64,000 nt of DNA, taken from positions 496,001 to 560,000 of the forward strand of contig NZ_SLZF01000003.1 of the NCBI RefSeq assembly GCF_004341515.1. Reading direction: 5' to 3'. This document shows positions 17,265 to 25,618 of this stretch, one piece after another. A program made the position numbers and the translations under genes. The notes beneath the pieces are model-generated. The model was given only the letters and a program-made list of their open reading frames with translations. It was not told where the DNA came from and did no database searches. The stretch comes from Allobosea sp. BK604. GTDB taxonomy: Bacteria; Pseudomonadota; Alphaproteobacteria; Rhizobiales; Beijerinckiaceae. The first letter of the stretch is position 1; each line of letters starts with the position of its first letter.

Positions 17265-17945
17265 ATGTTCGCAGTCATCAAGACCGGCGGCAAGCAATTC
17301 CGCGTCGCCGCGAACGATGAGATCACCATTGCCAAGCTCGAAGGCGAGCCTGGCGATACCGTTGCCTTCGGCAACATCCTGCTGCTGACCGATGGCGACA
17401 AGACCACGCTCGACGCCAAGGCGCTCGGCGAGATCACCGTCGCTGCCGAGATCGTCGAGCAGACCCGCGGCGAGAAGGTCATCGCCTTCAAGAAGCGCCG
17501 TCGCCAGAACTCGAAGCGCAAGCGCGGCTTCCGCGCCGAGCTGACCGTGGTGCGCATCACCGACATCCTCACCGGCGGCAAGCAGCCGGAGATGAAGAAG
17601 GGCAGCACCTCAACCGCCGCGCTGAAGGCCGCCTCGACCGAGACCAAGGGCAAGCCGGCCAAGGCGGAAGCCAAGGCCGAGGGCGCTCTCGACGCCTCGA
17701 ACCTCTCGCTGATCTCGGGCATCGGCCCGACCATCGAGAAGAAGCTGCGCGCCGCCGGCATCACCTCCTGGAACGACATCGCCGCCTGGAGCGACGAGGA
17801 CGTCGCCAAGTGGGACGAGGAGCTCAAGCTGCGTGGCCGCGCCACCCGCGAGGAGTGGGTCGTGCAGGCCAAGGAATTGCTGGCCGGCAAGCCCCCGCGG
17901 GCGAAGGCGGACCAGGAAGAACTGGCCTCCGGCGAGGACTACTGA
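17265..17945 (+). CDS. rplU: 50S ribosomal protein L21 with C-terminal helix-hairpin-helix extension
   Basis: Residues 1-104 are a standard L21 (MFAVIKTGGKQFRVAANDE at the start, then KKRRRQNSKRKRGFRAEL), a 23S rRNA-binding protein of the large subunit. At 226 residues it is about twice the usual bacterial length. A charged Ala/Lys linker (about 105-148) leads to a second domain (about 150-220) with LSLISGIGPTIEKKLRAAGI, a helix-hairpin-helix signature that usually binds nucleic acid. Similar tails are known on alphaproteobacterial L21 proteins, so the fusion is not an assembly error. It precedes rpmA by 99 bases, forming the conserved rplU-rpmA pair. Confidence 0.96.
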   Translation: MFAVIKTGGKQFRVAANDEITIAKLEGEPGDTVAFGNILLLTDGDKTTLDAKALGEITVAAEIVEQTRGEKVIAFKKRRRQNSKRKRGFRAELTVVRITDILTGGKQPEMKKGSTSTAALKAASTETKGKPAKAEAKAEGALDASNLSLISGIGPTIEKKLRAAGITSWNDIAAWSDEDVAKWDEELKLRGRATREEWVVQAKELLAGKPPRAKADQEELASGEDY

Positions 17946-18044
17946 CGGCTCCCGTCAGCTTCGTTCAGGTTTCGTCTCCGAAGCGGGTGGCTTTTGCCGC
18001 CGATTCGGGTTAGAGAGACAACAGAGTTTCTGAGGTAGGGCGTT

Positions 18045-18311
18045 ATGGCTCACAAAAAGGCAGGCGGCTCGTCCCGCAATGGTCGCGACTCCGAAAGCAA
18101 GCGCCTAGGCGTGAAGCGTTTCGGCGACCAGGCGGTCGTGGCCGGCAACATCATCATTCGTCAACGCGGTACCAAATGGCACGCCGGCGTGAACGTTGGC
18201 ATGGGCAAAGACCATACCCTCTTTGCCACGACCAATGGACGCGTCCGATTCACGACCAAGCTCGGCCGAGCTTTCGTGAACGTAGTCCCGGCCCAAGAGG
18301 CCGCAGAGTAA
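18045..18311 (+). CDS. rpmA: 50S ribosomal protein L27
   Basis: An 88-residue L27. It shows the family start [20 protein letters not shown], followed by LGVKRFGDQ and [20 protein letters not shown]. The N-terminal tail reaches the peptidyl transferase centre of the ribosome. The length is normal, and there is no cleavable N-terminal extension of the kind seen in Firmicutes. It is the second gene of the rplU-rpmA pair and is followed by a strong terminator at 18403. Confidence 0.98.
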   Translation: MAHKKAGGSSRNGRDSESKRLGVKRFGDQAVVAGNIIIRQRGTKWHAGVNVGMGKDHTLFATTNGRVRFTTKLGRAFVNVVPAQEAAE

Positions 18312-18402
18312 AAGGCGGATAGGGAAATCTCTCGATCCGCCGGTTCCATCGAACCGATCGGATCAAGGGCAAGGCCCGAACAGGGCTCCCGAAGGTCAAG
18401 CG

Positions 18403-18439
18403 AAAGGGGAGATGGGACCAAAGTCCCAGCTCCCTTTTT
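18403..18439 (+). terminator. Rho-independent terminator of rplU-rpmA
   Basis: AAAGGGGAG-A-TGGGAC pairs with GTCCCA-G-CTCCCTTTTT around a CAAA loop, giving a long stem that ends in a run of five T. It lies about 90 bases after the rpmA stop. Confidence 0.85.
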
Positions 18440-18462
18440 CGTTTGCGCCGACGGAGAGACCC

Positions 18463-19116
18463 ATGTTCCCCGAACTGACCCGCGACGATGTCTTCCGGCT
18501 CGAGACCCGCCGTCTCTGGCTGCGCTGGCCCCGCATGGCGGACGCCAACGCGATCCTGCGTCAGGCCGGCGAGAAAGCGGTGGCGGAAATGACGGCCTCG
18601 ATCCCGCATCCTTATCCCAAGGATGCCGTCGAGCCCTTCATTTTCGCGATGCGCAAGGGCAATGCGCTGGGCGAGCATCTGGCTCTGGCGATCACGCCCC
18701 GTACCCGGCCTAACGAGCTGATCGGCATGATCGGGGCCCATCCGCAGGCCACCGGCACGCCCTTCATCGGCTATTGGCTCGGCACCGACCACTGGAGCAA
18801 GGGCTATGCGACCGAGGCCGTTCAGGCCTTGAGCGACACGCTCTTCACGCTGCTGGAAATCCCGGCCGTGGAGGCCGACACGCGCGTCATCAACCCGGCC
18901 TCGCGCCGGGTGCTGGAGAAGTCCGGCTTCCGCCAGGAGGGCTCCTTCCTCAAGTCGCTGCCGGCGCGCGGCGGGCTTTTCCCGTGCGAGCAGTATCGGC
19001 TCGACCGCTCGACCTGGTCGGCGCTGAAGAGCTGGAGCTCCACCGGCTGGACCCATGCGCCGGAGCCCGAAATCATCGAGGCCGTCTCCTCCTCGGGCGA
19101 GCCCTGCCTCGCCTGA
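18463..19116 (+). CDS. GNAT family N-acetyltransferase (RimJ/RimL type)
   Basis: A 217-residue acetyltransferase of the Acetyltransf_3 type, which moves acetyl from acetyl-CoA to an amine. The start LETRRLWLRWPRMADANAIL and the central FIGYWLGTDHWSKGYATEAV with SRRVLEKSGFRQEG are typical of RimJ/RimL-like enzymes, with the acetyl-CoA loop in the second segment. The ATG at 18463 was chosen because GGAGAGAC lies just before it. An earlier in-frame start falls inside the rpmA terminator. In other alphaproteobacteria a GNAT gene often follows rplU-rpmA before obgE. Here no obgE follows in the window. The substrate is unknown. Confidence 0.88.
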   Translation: MFPELTRDDVFRLETRRLWLRWPRMADANAILRQAGEKAVAEMTASIPHPYPKDAVEPFIFAMRKGNALGEHLALAITPRTRPNELIGMIGAHPQATGTPFIGYWLGTDHWSKGYATEAVQALSDTLFTLLEIPAVEADTRVINPASRRVLEKSGFRQEGSFLKSLPARGGLFPCEQYRLDRSTWSALKSWSSTGWTHAPEPEIIEAVSSSGEPCLA

Positions 19117-19136
19117 GACGCTCCGTTGAAAACGAG

Positions 19137-19165
19137 AACAGCCCCGGCTCACGCCGGGGCTGTTT
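19137..19165 (+). terminator. Rho-independent terminator of the GNAT gene
   Basis: AACAGCCCCGGC and GCCGGGGCTGTT form a 12-base-pair stem with a 4-base loop, running into TGTTTTGCTTT. It lies 20 bases after the stop codon. Confidence 0.9.
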
Positions 19166-19192
19166 TGCTTTCAGCCTCGCGCGCAGGCCTGG

Positions 19193-19319
19193 CGTCATTG
19201 CGAGGAGGCTTCAGCCGACGAAGCAATCCAGGGGACATAAAGCACTGCCGCCCCTGGCTTGCTTCGCGGAGCCTGTACTCGGGCTTGCCGAAGGCAAGAC
19301 CCGGGTGCTCGCAATGACG
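19193..19319. repeat. Family B palindromic repeat, copy B1
   Basis: Bounded by CGTCATTGCGA and TCGCAATGACG. Inside are GACGAAGCAATCCAGGG and TTGCTTCGCGGAGCC, which also pair. Related copies are at 23617-23700 and 47146-47260. The right half of B1 and B3 is nearly identical for about 60 bases. Confidence 0.85.
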
Positions 19320-19328
19320 GCGAGCGGC

Positions 19329-20312
19329 CTACTTCACGAAGTTCCCGCCGAGCTCGTCGTCGATATGGACGCGGATGATCTCTTCGAAGCTCGACTCCGC
19401 CTTGAAGCCGAGCTGCACCGAGCGCACCGCGTTGAAGTTGCGCGGCCAGCCGGCGACGATGCCGTCGATGACCGGATCGGGAACGTGCTTGATGCGCTTC
19501 ACCACGTTCTCGCCGGCGACCTTGCGCAGCGCCTCGATCTGCTCCGCCACCGTCGCCGAATAGCCGGGCATGGTCAGGTTGCGGCGCGGGCCGATCGTGT
19601 TCGTGTCCATTGTCGCGGCATGGACGAGGAAGCCGACGGCGGAACGCGGCGAGGCGTGCCAGTGGCGGACCTGGTCGGAAACCGGCAGCACGGCCTCCTC
19701 GCCGTTCAGCGGCTCGCGGATGATGTTCGAGAAGAAGCCCGAGGCCGCCTTGTTCGGCTTGCCCGGTCGCACGCAGATCGTCGGCAGGCGGATGCCGACG
19801 CCGTCGAAGAAGCCGCGGCGGGTATAGTCGGAGAGCAGCAACTCGCCGATCGCCTTCTGCGTGCCGTAGCTCGTCAGCGGCGTGGTGAAGAACTCGTCCT
19901 CGATCTTCTCGTGGAACGGTGCGCCGAACACCGCGATCGACGAGGTGAAGATCACCCGCGGCTTGTAGCCACCGCCGAGCTTGCGGATCGCATCGAAGAG
20001 ATGGCGCGTGCCGTCGAGATTGATGCGGTAGCCCTTGTCGAAATCGGCCTCCGCCTCGCCGGAGACGATCGCCGCGAGATGGACGATCAGATCGGGCTTC
20101 GAGGCGATGAGATCATCGACCACGCCCTCGATCGAGATGTCGGACACCACGACGTCGAAGGCGAAAGGCGTCGCCGCCGGGGCGCTCGCCGCCACCACGT
20201 CCTGCGCGGTGACCTTGCTGACCGTCTTGCCGCCGAGCCGACCTTCATGAGCCAGCCGCTCGATGAATTTGCGGCCGACCATGCCGGCGCCGCCGAGAAC
20301 CAGAATGTGCAT
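19329..20312 (-). CDS. denD: D-erythronate dehydrogenase-like NAD-dependent epimerase/dehydratase family protein
   Basis: A 327-residue extended short-chain dehydrogenase. It begins with the Rossmann motif LGGAGMVG (6-13), has the IFTSSIAVFG segment with the catalytic Ser, and the Tyr-x3-Lys pair in TSYGTQKA. RLPTICVRPGKPNKAASGFF is characteristic of DenD, which oxidises D-erythronate at C2 to 2-oxo-tetronate with NAD. In described pathways a DUF1537 kinase and a class II aldolase-type decarboxylase complete the route to dihydroxyacetone phosphate. Neither is in this window. It is the last gene of a five-gene minus-strand operon, 27 bases after the SDR gene. Confidence 0.82.
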   Translation of the reverse strand: MHILVLGGAGMVGRKFIERLAHEGRLGGKTVSKVTAQDVVAASAPAATPFAFDVVVSDISIEGVVDDLIASKPDLIVHLAAIVSGEAEADFDKGYRINLDGTRHLFDAIRKLGGGYKPRVIFTSSIAVFGAPFHEKIEDEFFTTPLTSYGTQKAIGELLLSDYTRRGFFDGVGIRLPTICVRPGKPNKAASGFFSNIIREPLNGEEAVLPVSDQVRHWHASPRSAVGFLVHAATMDTNTIGPRRNLTMPGYSATVAEQIEALRKVAGENVVKRIKHVPDPVIDGIVAGWPRNFNAVRSVQLGFKAESSFEEIIRVHIDDELGGNFVK

Positions 20313-20339
20313 GTCGCTATCCTTGTGCTCGAAGCCGCG

Positions 20340-21086
20340 TCAGAGCGCGAAGCCGCCATCGGCGAGGTGGATCTGGCCGGTGGTGTAGCTCGCCTCGTCC
20401 GAGCCGAGATAGACCGCGAGCCAGGCGATTTCCTCGGCCGTGCCGAGCCGGCCCATCGGCTGGCGGTCGATGAAGGCCTGGCGGGCAGCCGCCTCGGTCG
20501 TCTTCGTCAGGGCCGCCAGATCCTTGATGCGCCCGTCGAGCGAGGGCGACTGGATCGTGCCCGGGCAGATCGCGTTCGAGCGGATGCCCTTCTTGATGTA
20601 GTCGGCCGCGACCGCCTTGGTCAGGCCGATCACCGCCGCCTTGGTCGTGCCGTAGACATAGCGGTTCGGGATGCCGCGCACCGAGCCGGCGCCAGAGGCG
20701 ATATTGACGATCGAGCCCTTGCCGGCTGCGAGCATGCCCGGCAGGAACGCCTTGATCGTGCGGTGCATCGACTTGACGTTGAGGTCGAAGGAGAACTCCC
20801 AGGCCTTGTCGTCGCATTCCAGGATGGTGCCGTGATGTACGAAGCCGGCGGCGTTGACGAGGATGTCGATGGTGCCGACCTTCTCGGCGAAGGCATCGAC
20901 CGCCTTGGTCGAGAGCACGTCGAGCTTGCGCTTCTTCGCCTTCGCAATCCCCTCGAGCAGGGCGACGTCCTTGTCGGTCGCCCAGACGGTCGCGCCCTCG
21001 GCGACATAGGCCTCGGCGATCGCCCGGCCGATGCCCTGCCCCGCAGCGGTGACGACCGCGACCTTGCCCTTCAAACGTCCTGCCAT
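20340..21086 (-). CDS. SDR oxidoreductase, 2-keto-3-deoxy-L-fuconate dehydrogenase type
   Basis: A 248-residue classical short-chain dehydrogenase. The cofactor motif is TAAGQGIGRAIAEAY, followed by DILVNAAGFVHHGTILECDD, the catalytic Ser in NIASGAGSVRGIPN and the Tyr-x3-Lys pair in YVYGTTKAA. FVHHGTILECD, ICPGTIQSPSLDGRI and the length match enzymes that oxidise 2-keto-3-deoxy-L-fuconate (and the related DHRS6/BDH2 group). That reaction follows an aldonate dehydratase, and such an enzyme is encoded upstream at 23792-25618. The precise substrate is inferred. It lies between the GNAT gene (13 bases upstream) and denD. Confidence 0.8.
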   Translation of the reverse strand: MAGRLKGKVAVVTAAGQGIGRAIAEAYVAEGATVWATDKDVALLEGIAKAKKRKLDVLSTKAVDAFAEKVGTIDILVNAAGFVHHGTILECDDKAWEFSFDLNVKSMHRTIKAFLPGMLAAGKGSIVNIASGAGSVRGIPNRYVYGTTKAAVIGLTKAVAADYIKKGIRSNAICPGTIQSPSLDGRIKDLAALTKTTEAAARQAFIDRQPMGRLGTAEEIAWLAVYLGSDEASYTTGQIHLADGGFAL

Positions 21087-21099
21087 TTCCGTTGGTCCC

Positions 21100-22239
21100 T
21101 TAATCTGCCGGCTTGTCGAGTTGTTTGCGCATGTGCGTCAGGCGCCGGTCGGCCAGATCCTCGTGATGCGTCACGGCATAGCCGAGACGCTCGTACCAGC
21201 CGATGCGCTGCGTCAGCTTGGCATTGGTGTAGAGATGCACCGAGCTGTAGCCGAGGGCGCGGGCGCGCTCATCGGCGAAATCCATCAGCGCCGCGCCGAG
21301 CCTGCGCCCCTGCGCCGCCGGCGACACCGCGATGCTCCAGAGCGTGAATTCGCCGGGCTCGATATCGAGCACGAGCGCCGCATCGAGCCCGCCCTCGCTT
21401 TCGGCGAGCCAGACCTCGTGCTCGGCGACGACCTGCGCATAATCCGCGATGCGCGGCAGCGACGGCACACCGATAATGCTTTCGTTCGGCGTATAGGCCG
21501 CGTTCTTCAGCGCAAGGATCGCCGGGATATCGGCAATGGACGCGCGCCGCACCGGAACAGCGCCCGCCAGCGCGCTCGCCTGGTTGAAGGCATTGAGCGA
21601 GAATTTCTGCCGTCCCTGCGCGTCAAAATTCTCCGGCGCGAGCCAGCGCTCGAAGGCCTGCGCCCGCACCGGCCATTCGCCGTCGAGGATCGAGAACCAG
21701 GCGGTGTCGCGATTCCTGCCCTTGACCACCATGTGCTGGCGGAACAGGCCCTCGTACTGGAAGCCGAAACGCAAGGCGGCGCGCTTCGACGGCTCGTTCA
21801 GATTGTTGCACTTCCACTCGTAGCGGCGATAGCCGAGCGAGAAGCCATAGGCGCCGACGAGGTAGATCGCCTCGGTCGCGGCCCGCGTGCGCTGCAGGCT
21901 CGGCGAATAGGTGATCCAGCCGACCTCGAAGACGCCATGGGCCGGCCTGATCTCCATGATCCAGAGATGGCCCTTGGCCTTGCCATCCGCCTTGTCGATG
22001 ACCGCGAGCGGCACGATCGCCTTGTTCTCGACCATGCCGGCGAGCAGCGCGCGATAGGTCTCCTTGTCCTTCGGCGGCTCGGCCGGGAGCCAGTCCCAGA
22101 CCTTGTCCTGGCCGGCATTGGCCGCCCAGATCTCGTCGAGATGCCGGGCGATATCGAGCGGCTCGAGCCGGCAGTAATGGCCGTCCAGCACCTTGGCCGG
22201 AGGAAAGGGGGGCGCCTTCCAGTCGGGCGACAATGTCAT
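21100..22239 (-). CDS. Tandem GNAT-domain acetyltransferase
   Basis: A 379-residue protein with two acetyltransferase domains. Domain one (about 15-205) is RimJ/RimL-like (GHYCRLEPLDIARHLDEIW, then FEVGWITYSPSLQRTRAATE and KRAALRFGFQYEGLFRQHM). Domain two (about 230-370) is a generic GNAT (PVRRASIADIPAILALKNAA, then SIAVSPAAQGRRLGAALMDF and GWYERLGYAV). I set the start at 22239 because its ATG overlaps the TGA of the previous gene (ATGA), suggesting coupled translation. An upstream ATG at 22260 lies inside that gene. The substrate is unknown, and why it sits with sugar-acid enzymes is not clear. Confidence 0.85.
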   Translation of the reverse strand: MTLSPDWKAPPFPPAKVLDGHYCRLEPLDIARHLDEIWAANAGQDKVWDWLPAEPPKDKETYRALLAGMVENKAIVPLAVIDKADGKAKGHLWIMEIRPAHGVFEVGWITYSPSLQRTRAATEAIYLVGAYGFSLGYRRYEWKCNNLNEPSKRAALRFGFQYEGLFRQHMVVKGRNRDTAWFSILDGEWPVRAQAFERWLAPENFDAQGRQKFSLNAFNQASALAGAVPVRRASIADIPAILALKNAAYTPNESIIGVPSLPRIADYAQVVAEHEVWLAESEGGLDAALVLDIEPGEFTLWSIAVSPAAQGRRLGAALMDFADERARALGYSSVHLYTNAKLTQRIGWYERLGYAVTHHEDLADRRLTHMRKQLDKPAD

Positions 22240-22562
22240 GAGCGAACCTTTTCGCGCCATGCGGAGAGATCGAAGATGATGGTCCAGGCCGATCCGAGCT
22301 CGGCCTCGGCCGCATGGGCCAGAGCCGCACCCTCGGCCTCCCAGGCGAGCCGCTCGACCTCGCCGGCGAAGGCGGAATTCGCCTCGTTATCCTCGTCATA
22401 GATCGCGTCGAACGCGTCCATCCAGGCTTCCAGCCGGTCGGCGAAAGCCTCGGACAGCCCGACCTCCTCGGCATCGGCCTCGCGCCGCTTGCCCTTGGCG
22501 TCGAGCGTCCACAGCCCGCTGCGCCCGAGCCATTCGGGCGCGATGACGAGGTCGCGGCTCAC
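22236..22562 (-). CDS. Hypothetical 108-residue acidic protein, translationally coupled
   Basis: A 108-residue acidic protein starting at a GTG that overlaps the previous gene's stop by four bases (GTGA) and ending with ATGA overlap into the GNAT gene. The sequence is helical, with SEAFADRLEAWMDAFDAIYD and SAFAGEVERLAWEAEGAALA. No known domain was identified. Such small acidic helical proteins are sometimes partners of the enzyme encoded next to them. It is easy to miss, because a long misleading frame runs through the start region of the preceding gene. Confidence 0.75.
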   Translation of the reverse strand: MSRDLVIAPEWLGRSGLWTLDAKGKRREADAEEVGLSEAFADRLEAWMDAFDAIYDEDNEANSAFAGEVERLAWEAEGAALAHAAEAELGSAWTIIFDLSAWREKVRS

Positions 22563-23398
22563 GAGCGTGCCTTCAGATCGTCGCGGAAGAACTGGGTGAT
22601 CGGCGCAGAGCCGCCATTGCCTGCAAAGCCAGCGAAGCTGCCCTCGTCCTTGATCAGCCGCGTCGCCTCGATGAAGGCGGCCCAGGCCGCCCGCGCCAAG
22701 GCCCCGCCGATCGAGATGCGGCGAGCACCGAGCGCCGCGACATCGGCGACGGTCAGGCCGAAATCGCCATAGATCAGCTGGTTCACCGGCTTGCCGCCGG
22801 CGGCCGAGACGATCGTCGCGATCTGCTCCCTCGTCTTCGGTCCCGGCGCATAGAGCACGTCCGCCCCCGCCTCGGCATAGGCGGCGATGCGCCTGGCCGC
22901 CTCGTTCAGCGCATCCGGATGATTGGTCAGGAAGCACTCGGCGCGTGCCGTCAGCACAACGCCGGAATCGGTCTCGTCGATCGCCTTGCGCGCGGCGCGG
23001 ACGCGTTCGACCGCAAGCTCGAACGGGTAGAGCGGGTCGGACTCACGCCCGGTCGCATCCTCGATCGAGAGCCCGGCGACACCGGTCGCGACGCAGGCTT
23101 TCACATTGGCCGCGACCTCGGCCGGCTCGTCGGCATAGCCGTTCTCGAAATCGGCATTGACCGGCAGGTCCGGCACCGCCCGCACGATCTCGGCGATATG
23201 GGCGAGCATCATGTCGCGCGGCACGTCCTGGTCGGCGCGCCCCTGCGTGAAGGCGAAGCCCGCGCTGGTCGTCGCCAGCGCCTTGAAGCCCTGCCCGCGC
23301 AGCCAGCGTGCCGAGCCGACATCCCACGGGTTCGGCATCACGAAGCAACCGGCCTCGTGCAGCGAGCGGAACTGGGCGGTCACAAGGCTATGGGGCAT
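22559..23398 (-). CDS. Isocitrate lyase/phosphoenolpyruvate mutase family protein
   Basis: A 279-residue TIM-barrel protein of the ICL/PEPM superfamily, whose members make or break C-C or C-P bonds next to a carboxylate using Mg2+. Visible elements are MPNPWDVGSARWL, the metal-binding NADFENGYAD, SIEDATG and ARAECFL. It lacks the KKCGH active-site loop of true isocitrate lyase, so oxaloacetate decarboxylase-, dimethylmalate lyase- or other lyase-type chemistry is possible. It is the first gene of the operon ending in denD and overlaps the 108-residue gene by four bases. The ATG has no clear Shine-Dalgarno, and AAACGATTT lies just in front of it. Confidence 0.88.
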   Translation of the reverse strand: MPHSLVTAQFRSLHEAGCFVMPNPWDVGSARWLRGQGFKALATTSAGFAFTQGRADQDVPRDMMLAHIAEIVRAVPDLPVNADFENGYADEPAEVAANVKACVATGVAGLSIEDATGRESDPLYPFELAVERVRAARKAIDETDSGVVLTARAECFLTNHPDALNEAARRIAAYAEAGADVLYAPGPKTREQIATIVSAAGGKPVNQLIYGDFGLTVADVAALGARRISIGGALARAAWAAFIEATRLIKDEGSFAGFAGNGGSAPITQFFRDDLKARS

Positions 23399-23791
23399 CT
23401 AAATCGTTTCAGGTCATGTGAGCGGGGAGCGCATACTGTCCGGCCAGCCGCCCTTTGTCAGCCCCCCGCCTCCGACGCCCGCGCCCGATGGCGATGCGCG
23501 GCGGGTATGGTGCGCGAGCCCGCCATGCAGTTCGTGACGAGGAGACGCGGGGAGCCCTCTCCGAGGGAGGGGGCACGGTGAGGGGCCCCGGGCTAATGAG
23601 ACGAGCCGCGGTCCGCCGTCATTGCGAGGAGGCGTAGCCGACGAAGCAATCCAGCGTCTCGCGCTGTCCCCTGGATTGCTTCGCTGCGCTCGCAATGACG
23701 CTGATGGGCTTCGGACAAGGCGTCGGGACCGCCCCTCCTAGGAGAGGGTTCCCGCGCCTGCCATTCACGCATCCAGCTTCCGGCGACAACC
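23399..23791. other. Intergenic region between dehydratase and PEP-mutase family genes
   Basis: This 393-base gap holds one family B repeat (23617-23700) and a CCTCCTAGGAGAGGG hairpin-like stretch near 23732. The sequence directly in front of the downstream ATG (23401-23410) contains AAATCGTTT, a variant of the motif seen upstream of the dehydratase. No gene is supported. Confidence 0.5.
23617..23700. repeat. Family B palindromic repeat, copy B2
   Basis: An 84-base element from CGTCATTGCGAGGAGGCG to CGCTCGCAATGACG. The inner arms GAAGCAATCCAG and CTGGATTGCTTC pair perfectly, so the whole element can fold as one long hairpin. Confidence 0.88.
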
Positions 23792-25618
23792 TCAGTGATT
23801 GTCGCGCGGAATGCCGAACTTCTTGTGGATCTTCTGGTACTTGACCGCCGGCTTGAGGACCATGCCCTCGGAAAGCTCGCCGACGATCTTGCGCTGGATT
23901 TCCTGCCAGGGCGTCTGGCTCTTCGGATATTTGTAGCCGCCGGCCGCTTTCAGCGCGACGCGACGTTCCTCCAGCTCCTTGTCGGAGATCAGGATATTCG
24001 CCGTGCGCTTCTTCAGGTCGATGCGGACCTTGTCGCCGGTCTTGAGCAGCGCGAGCCCGCCGCCTGTCGCCGCTTCCGGCGAGGCGTTCAGGATCGAGGG
24101 CGAGCCCGAGGTGCCGGACTGGCGGCCATCGCCGACGCAGGCCAGCGCGGAGACACCCTTCTTGATCAGGTAATCCGGCGGCCGCATGTTCACGACCTCG
24201 GCCGCGCCGGGATACCCGATCGGCCCGACGCCGCGGATGAACAGGACGCAGTGCTCGTCGATGGCGAGCGCGGGATCGTCGATGCGATGGTGATAGTCCT
24301 CCGGCCCGTCGAAGACGATCGCCCGGCCCTCGAAGGCCATCGGGTCCTTCGGGTTCTCGAGATAGCGCTTGCGGAATTCCGGCGTGATCACGCTGGTCTT
24401 CATGATCGCGGAATCGAACAGGTTGCCGGAGAGGTTGAGGAACCCGGCCTCCTTCTTCATCGGCTCGTCATAGCTCTTGATGACGTTGCGGTTGACCGCG
24501 AAGAAGCCCTTGCAGTTCTCCTCATGGGTGCGGCCGTTGGCGGTGATCGCAGGCTTGAGCTTGCCCTTCTCGAGCAGCTCCGCGATCACGGCGGGCAGGC
24601 CGCCGGCGCGGTAATAATCCTCGCCGAGATACTCGCCGGCCGGCTGCATGTTGACCAGCAGCGGGGTGTCGTAGCCGATCTTCGTCCAATCCTCGTTGTC
24701 GAGCGGCACACCGATATGCTTGGCGATGGCGTTGACGTGGATCGGCGCATTGGTCGAGCCGCCGATCGCCGAGTTGATGACGATGGTGTTCTCGAAAGCC
24801 TCGCGCGTCAGGATCTTCGAGGGGATCAGGTTCTCCCAGACCATCTCGACGATGCGCTTGCCGGTCAGGTAGGCCATCTCGTAGCGATCGCGGTAGGGCG
24901 CGGGAATAGCCGCCGCGCCGGGCAGCGTCATGCCCATCGCCTCGGCCAGCGCGTTCATCGTCGAGGCCGTGCCCATCGTGTTGCAATGCCCGGCCGAGGG
25001 CGCCGAGGAGGCGACGAGGTCGACGAAGCCGCGATAGTCGATCTCGCCGGCCGCCATCATCTGGCGCGCCTTCCAGACGATCGTGCCCGATCCCGTGCGC
25101 TCGCCACGGAAATCGCCGTTCAGCATCGGCCCGCCCGGCAGCGCGATCGCCGGGATGTCGACGGTAGCGGCGGCCATGATCTGGGCCGGCGTGGTCTTGT
25201 CGCAGCCGGTCGTCAGCACGACACCGTCGAGCGGGTAACCGTAGAGGATCTCGACCAGCGAGAGATATTGCAGGTTCCGGTCGAGCGAGGCGGTCGGGCG
25301 CTTGCAGGTTTCCTGGATCGGGTGGATCGGGAACTCGAAGGGCACGCCGCCCATCTCGCGGATGCCGTCGCGGATGCGCGGCGCCAGCTCGAGATGGTGG
25401 CGGTTGCACGGCGCGATGTCGGAGCCGGTCTGGGCGATGCCGATGATCGGCCGACCCGATTGCAACTCCTCGCGCGACAGGCCGAAATTCATGGTGCGCT
25501 CGATATAGAGCGCGGTCATGTCGGCATTGGCGGGATTGTCGAACCAGGCTTTCGAGCGGAGCTGCTCAGGCTTGATCTTGCGAACCGGCTTCTTGCCGTT
25601 GCTCGGCGTCTTGGCCAT
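23792..25618 (-). CDS. IlvD/Edd family dehydratase (aldonic acid dehydratase type)
   Basis: A 608-residue Fe-S dehydratase. The three conserved cluster cysteines are Cys71 ([10 protein letters not shown]), Cys139 ([10 protein letters not shown]) and Cys212 ([15 protein letters not shown]). [19 protein letters not shown] and the C-terminal [20 protein letters not shown] are also typical. The NRHH following Cys71 and the overall length resemble L-arabinonate/D-xylonate-type sugar acid dehydratases more than biosynthetic dihydroxyacid dehydratase. It would remove water from an aldonate to give a 2-keto-3-deoxy acid, the substrate class of the SDR two genes further. Start 25618 is chosen because AGGGA lies 9 bases upstream. 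The ATG at 25627 lies too close to that site. Confidence 0.9.
   Translation of the reverse strand: MAKTPSNGKKPVRKIKPEQLRSKAWFDNPANADMTALYIERTMNFGLSREELQSGRPIIGIAQTGSDIAPCNRHHLELAPRIRDGIREMGGVPFEFPIHPIQETCKRPTASLDRNLQYLSLVEILYGYPLDGVVLTTGCDKTTPAQIMAAATVDIPAIALPGGPMLNGDFRGERTGSGTIVWKARQMMAAGEIDYRGFVDLVASSAPSAGHCNTMGTASTMNALAEAMGMTLPGAAAIPAPYRDRYEMAYLTGKRIVEMVWENLIPSKILTREAFENTIVINSAIGGSTNAPIHVNAIAKHIGVPLDNEDWTKIGYDTPLLVNMQPAGEYLGEDYYRAGGLPAVIAELLEKGKLKPAITANGRTHEENCKGFFAVNRNVIKSYDEPMKKEAGFLNLSGNLFDSAIMKTSVITPEFRKRYLENPKDPMAFEGRAIVFDGPEDYHHRIDDPALAIDEHCVLFIRGVGPIGYPGAAEVVNMRPPDYLIKKGVSALACVGDGRQSGTSGSPSILNASPEAATGGGLALLKTGDKVRIDLKKRTANILISDKELEERRVALKAAGGYKYPKSQTPWQEIQRKIVGELSEGMVLKPAVKYQKIHKKFGIPRDNH

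Noticed and set aside
18774..21347. An 857-codon plus-strand frame spanning the GNAT gene, terminator, a repeat, denD and the SDR gene
   Set aside because: It crosses a strong terminator and runs antisense to two genes with complete catalytic motifs. Its composition is Arg/Asp/Leu-rich without any domain.
22559..23398. Considered as a true isocitrate lyase or methylisocitrate lyase
   Set aside because: The KKCGH catalytic loop is absent and the protein is short, so only the superfamily assignment is safe.
23792..25618. Considered as the branched-chain biosynthetic dihydroxyacid dehydratase (IlvD) or phosphogluconate dehydratase (Edd)
   Set aside because: The context of sugar-acid dehydrogenases and the NRHH after the first cluster Cys favour the sugar-acid dehydratase subgroup, so neither symbol was assigned.
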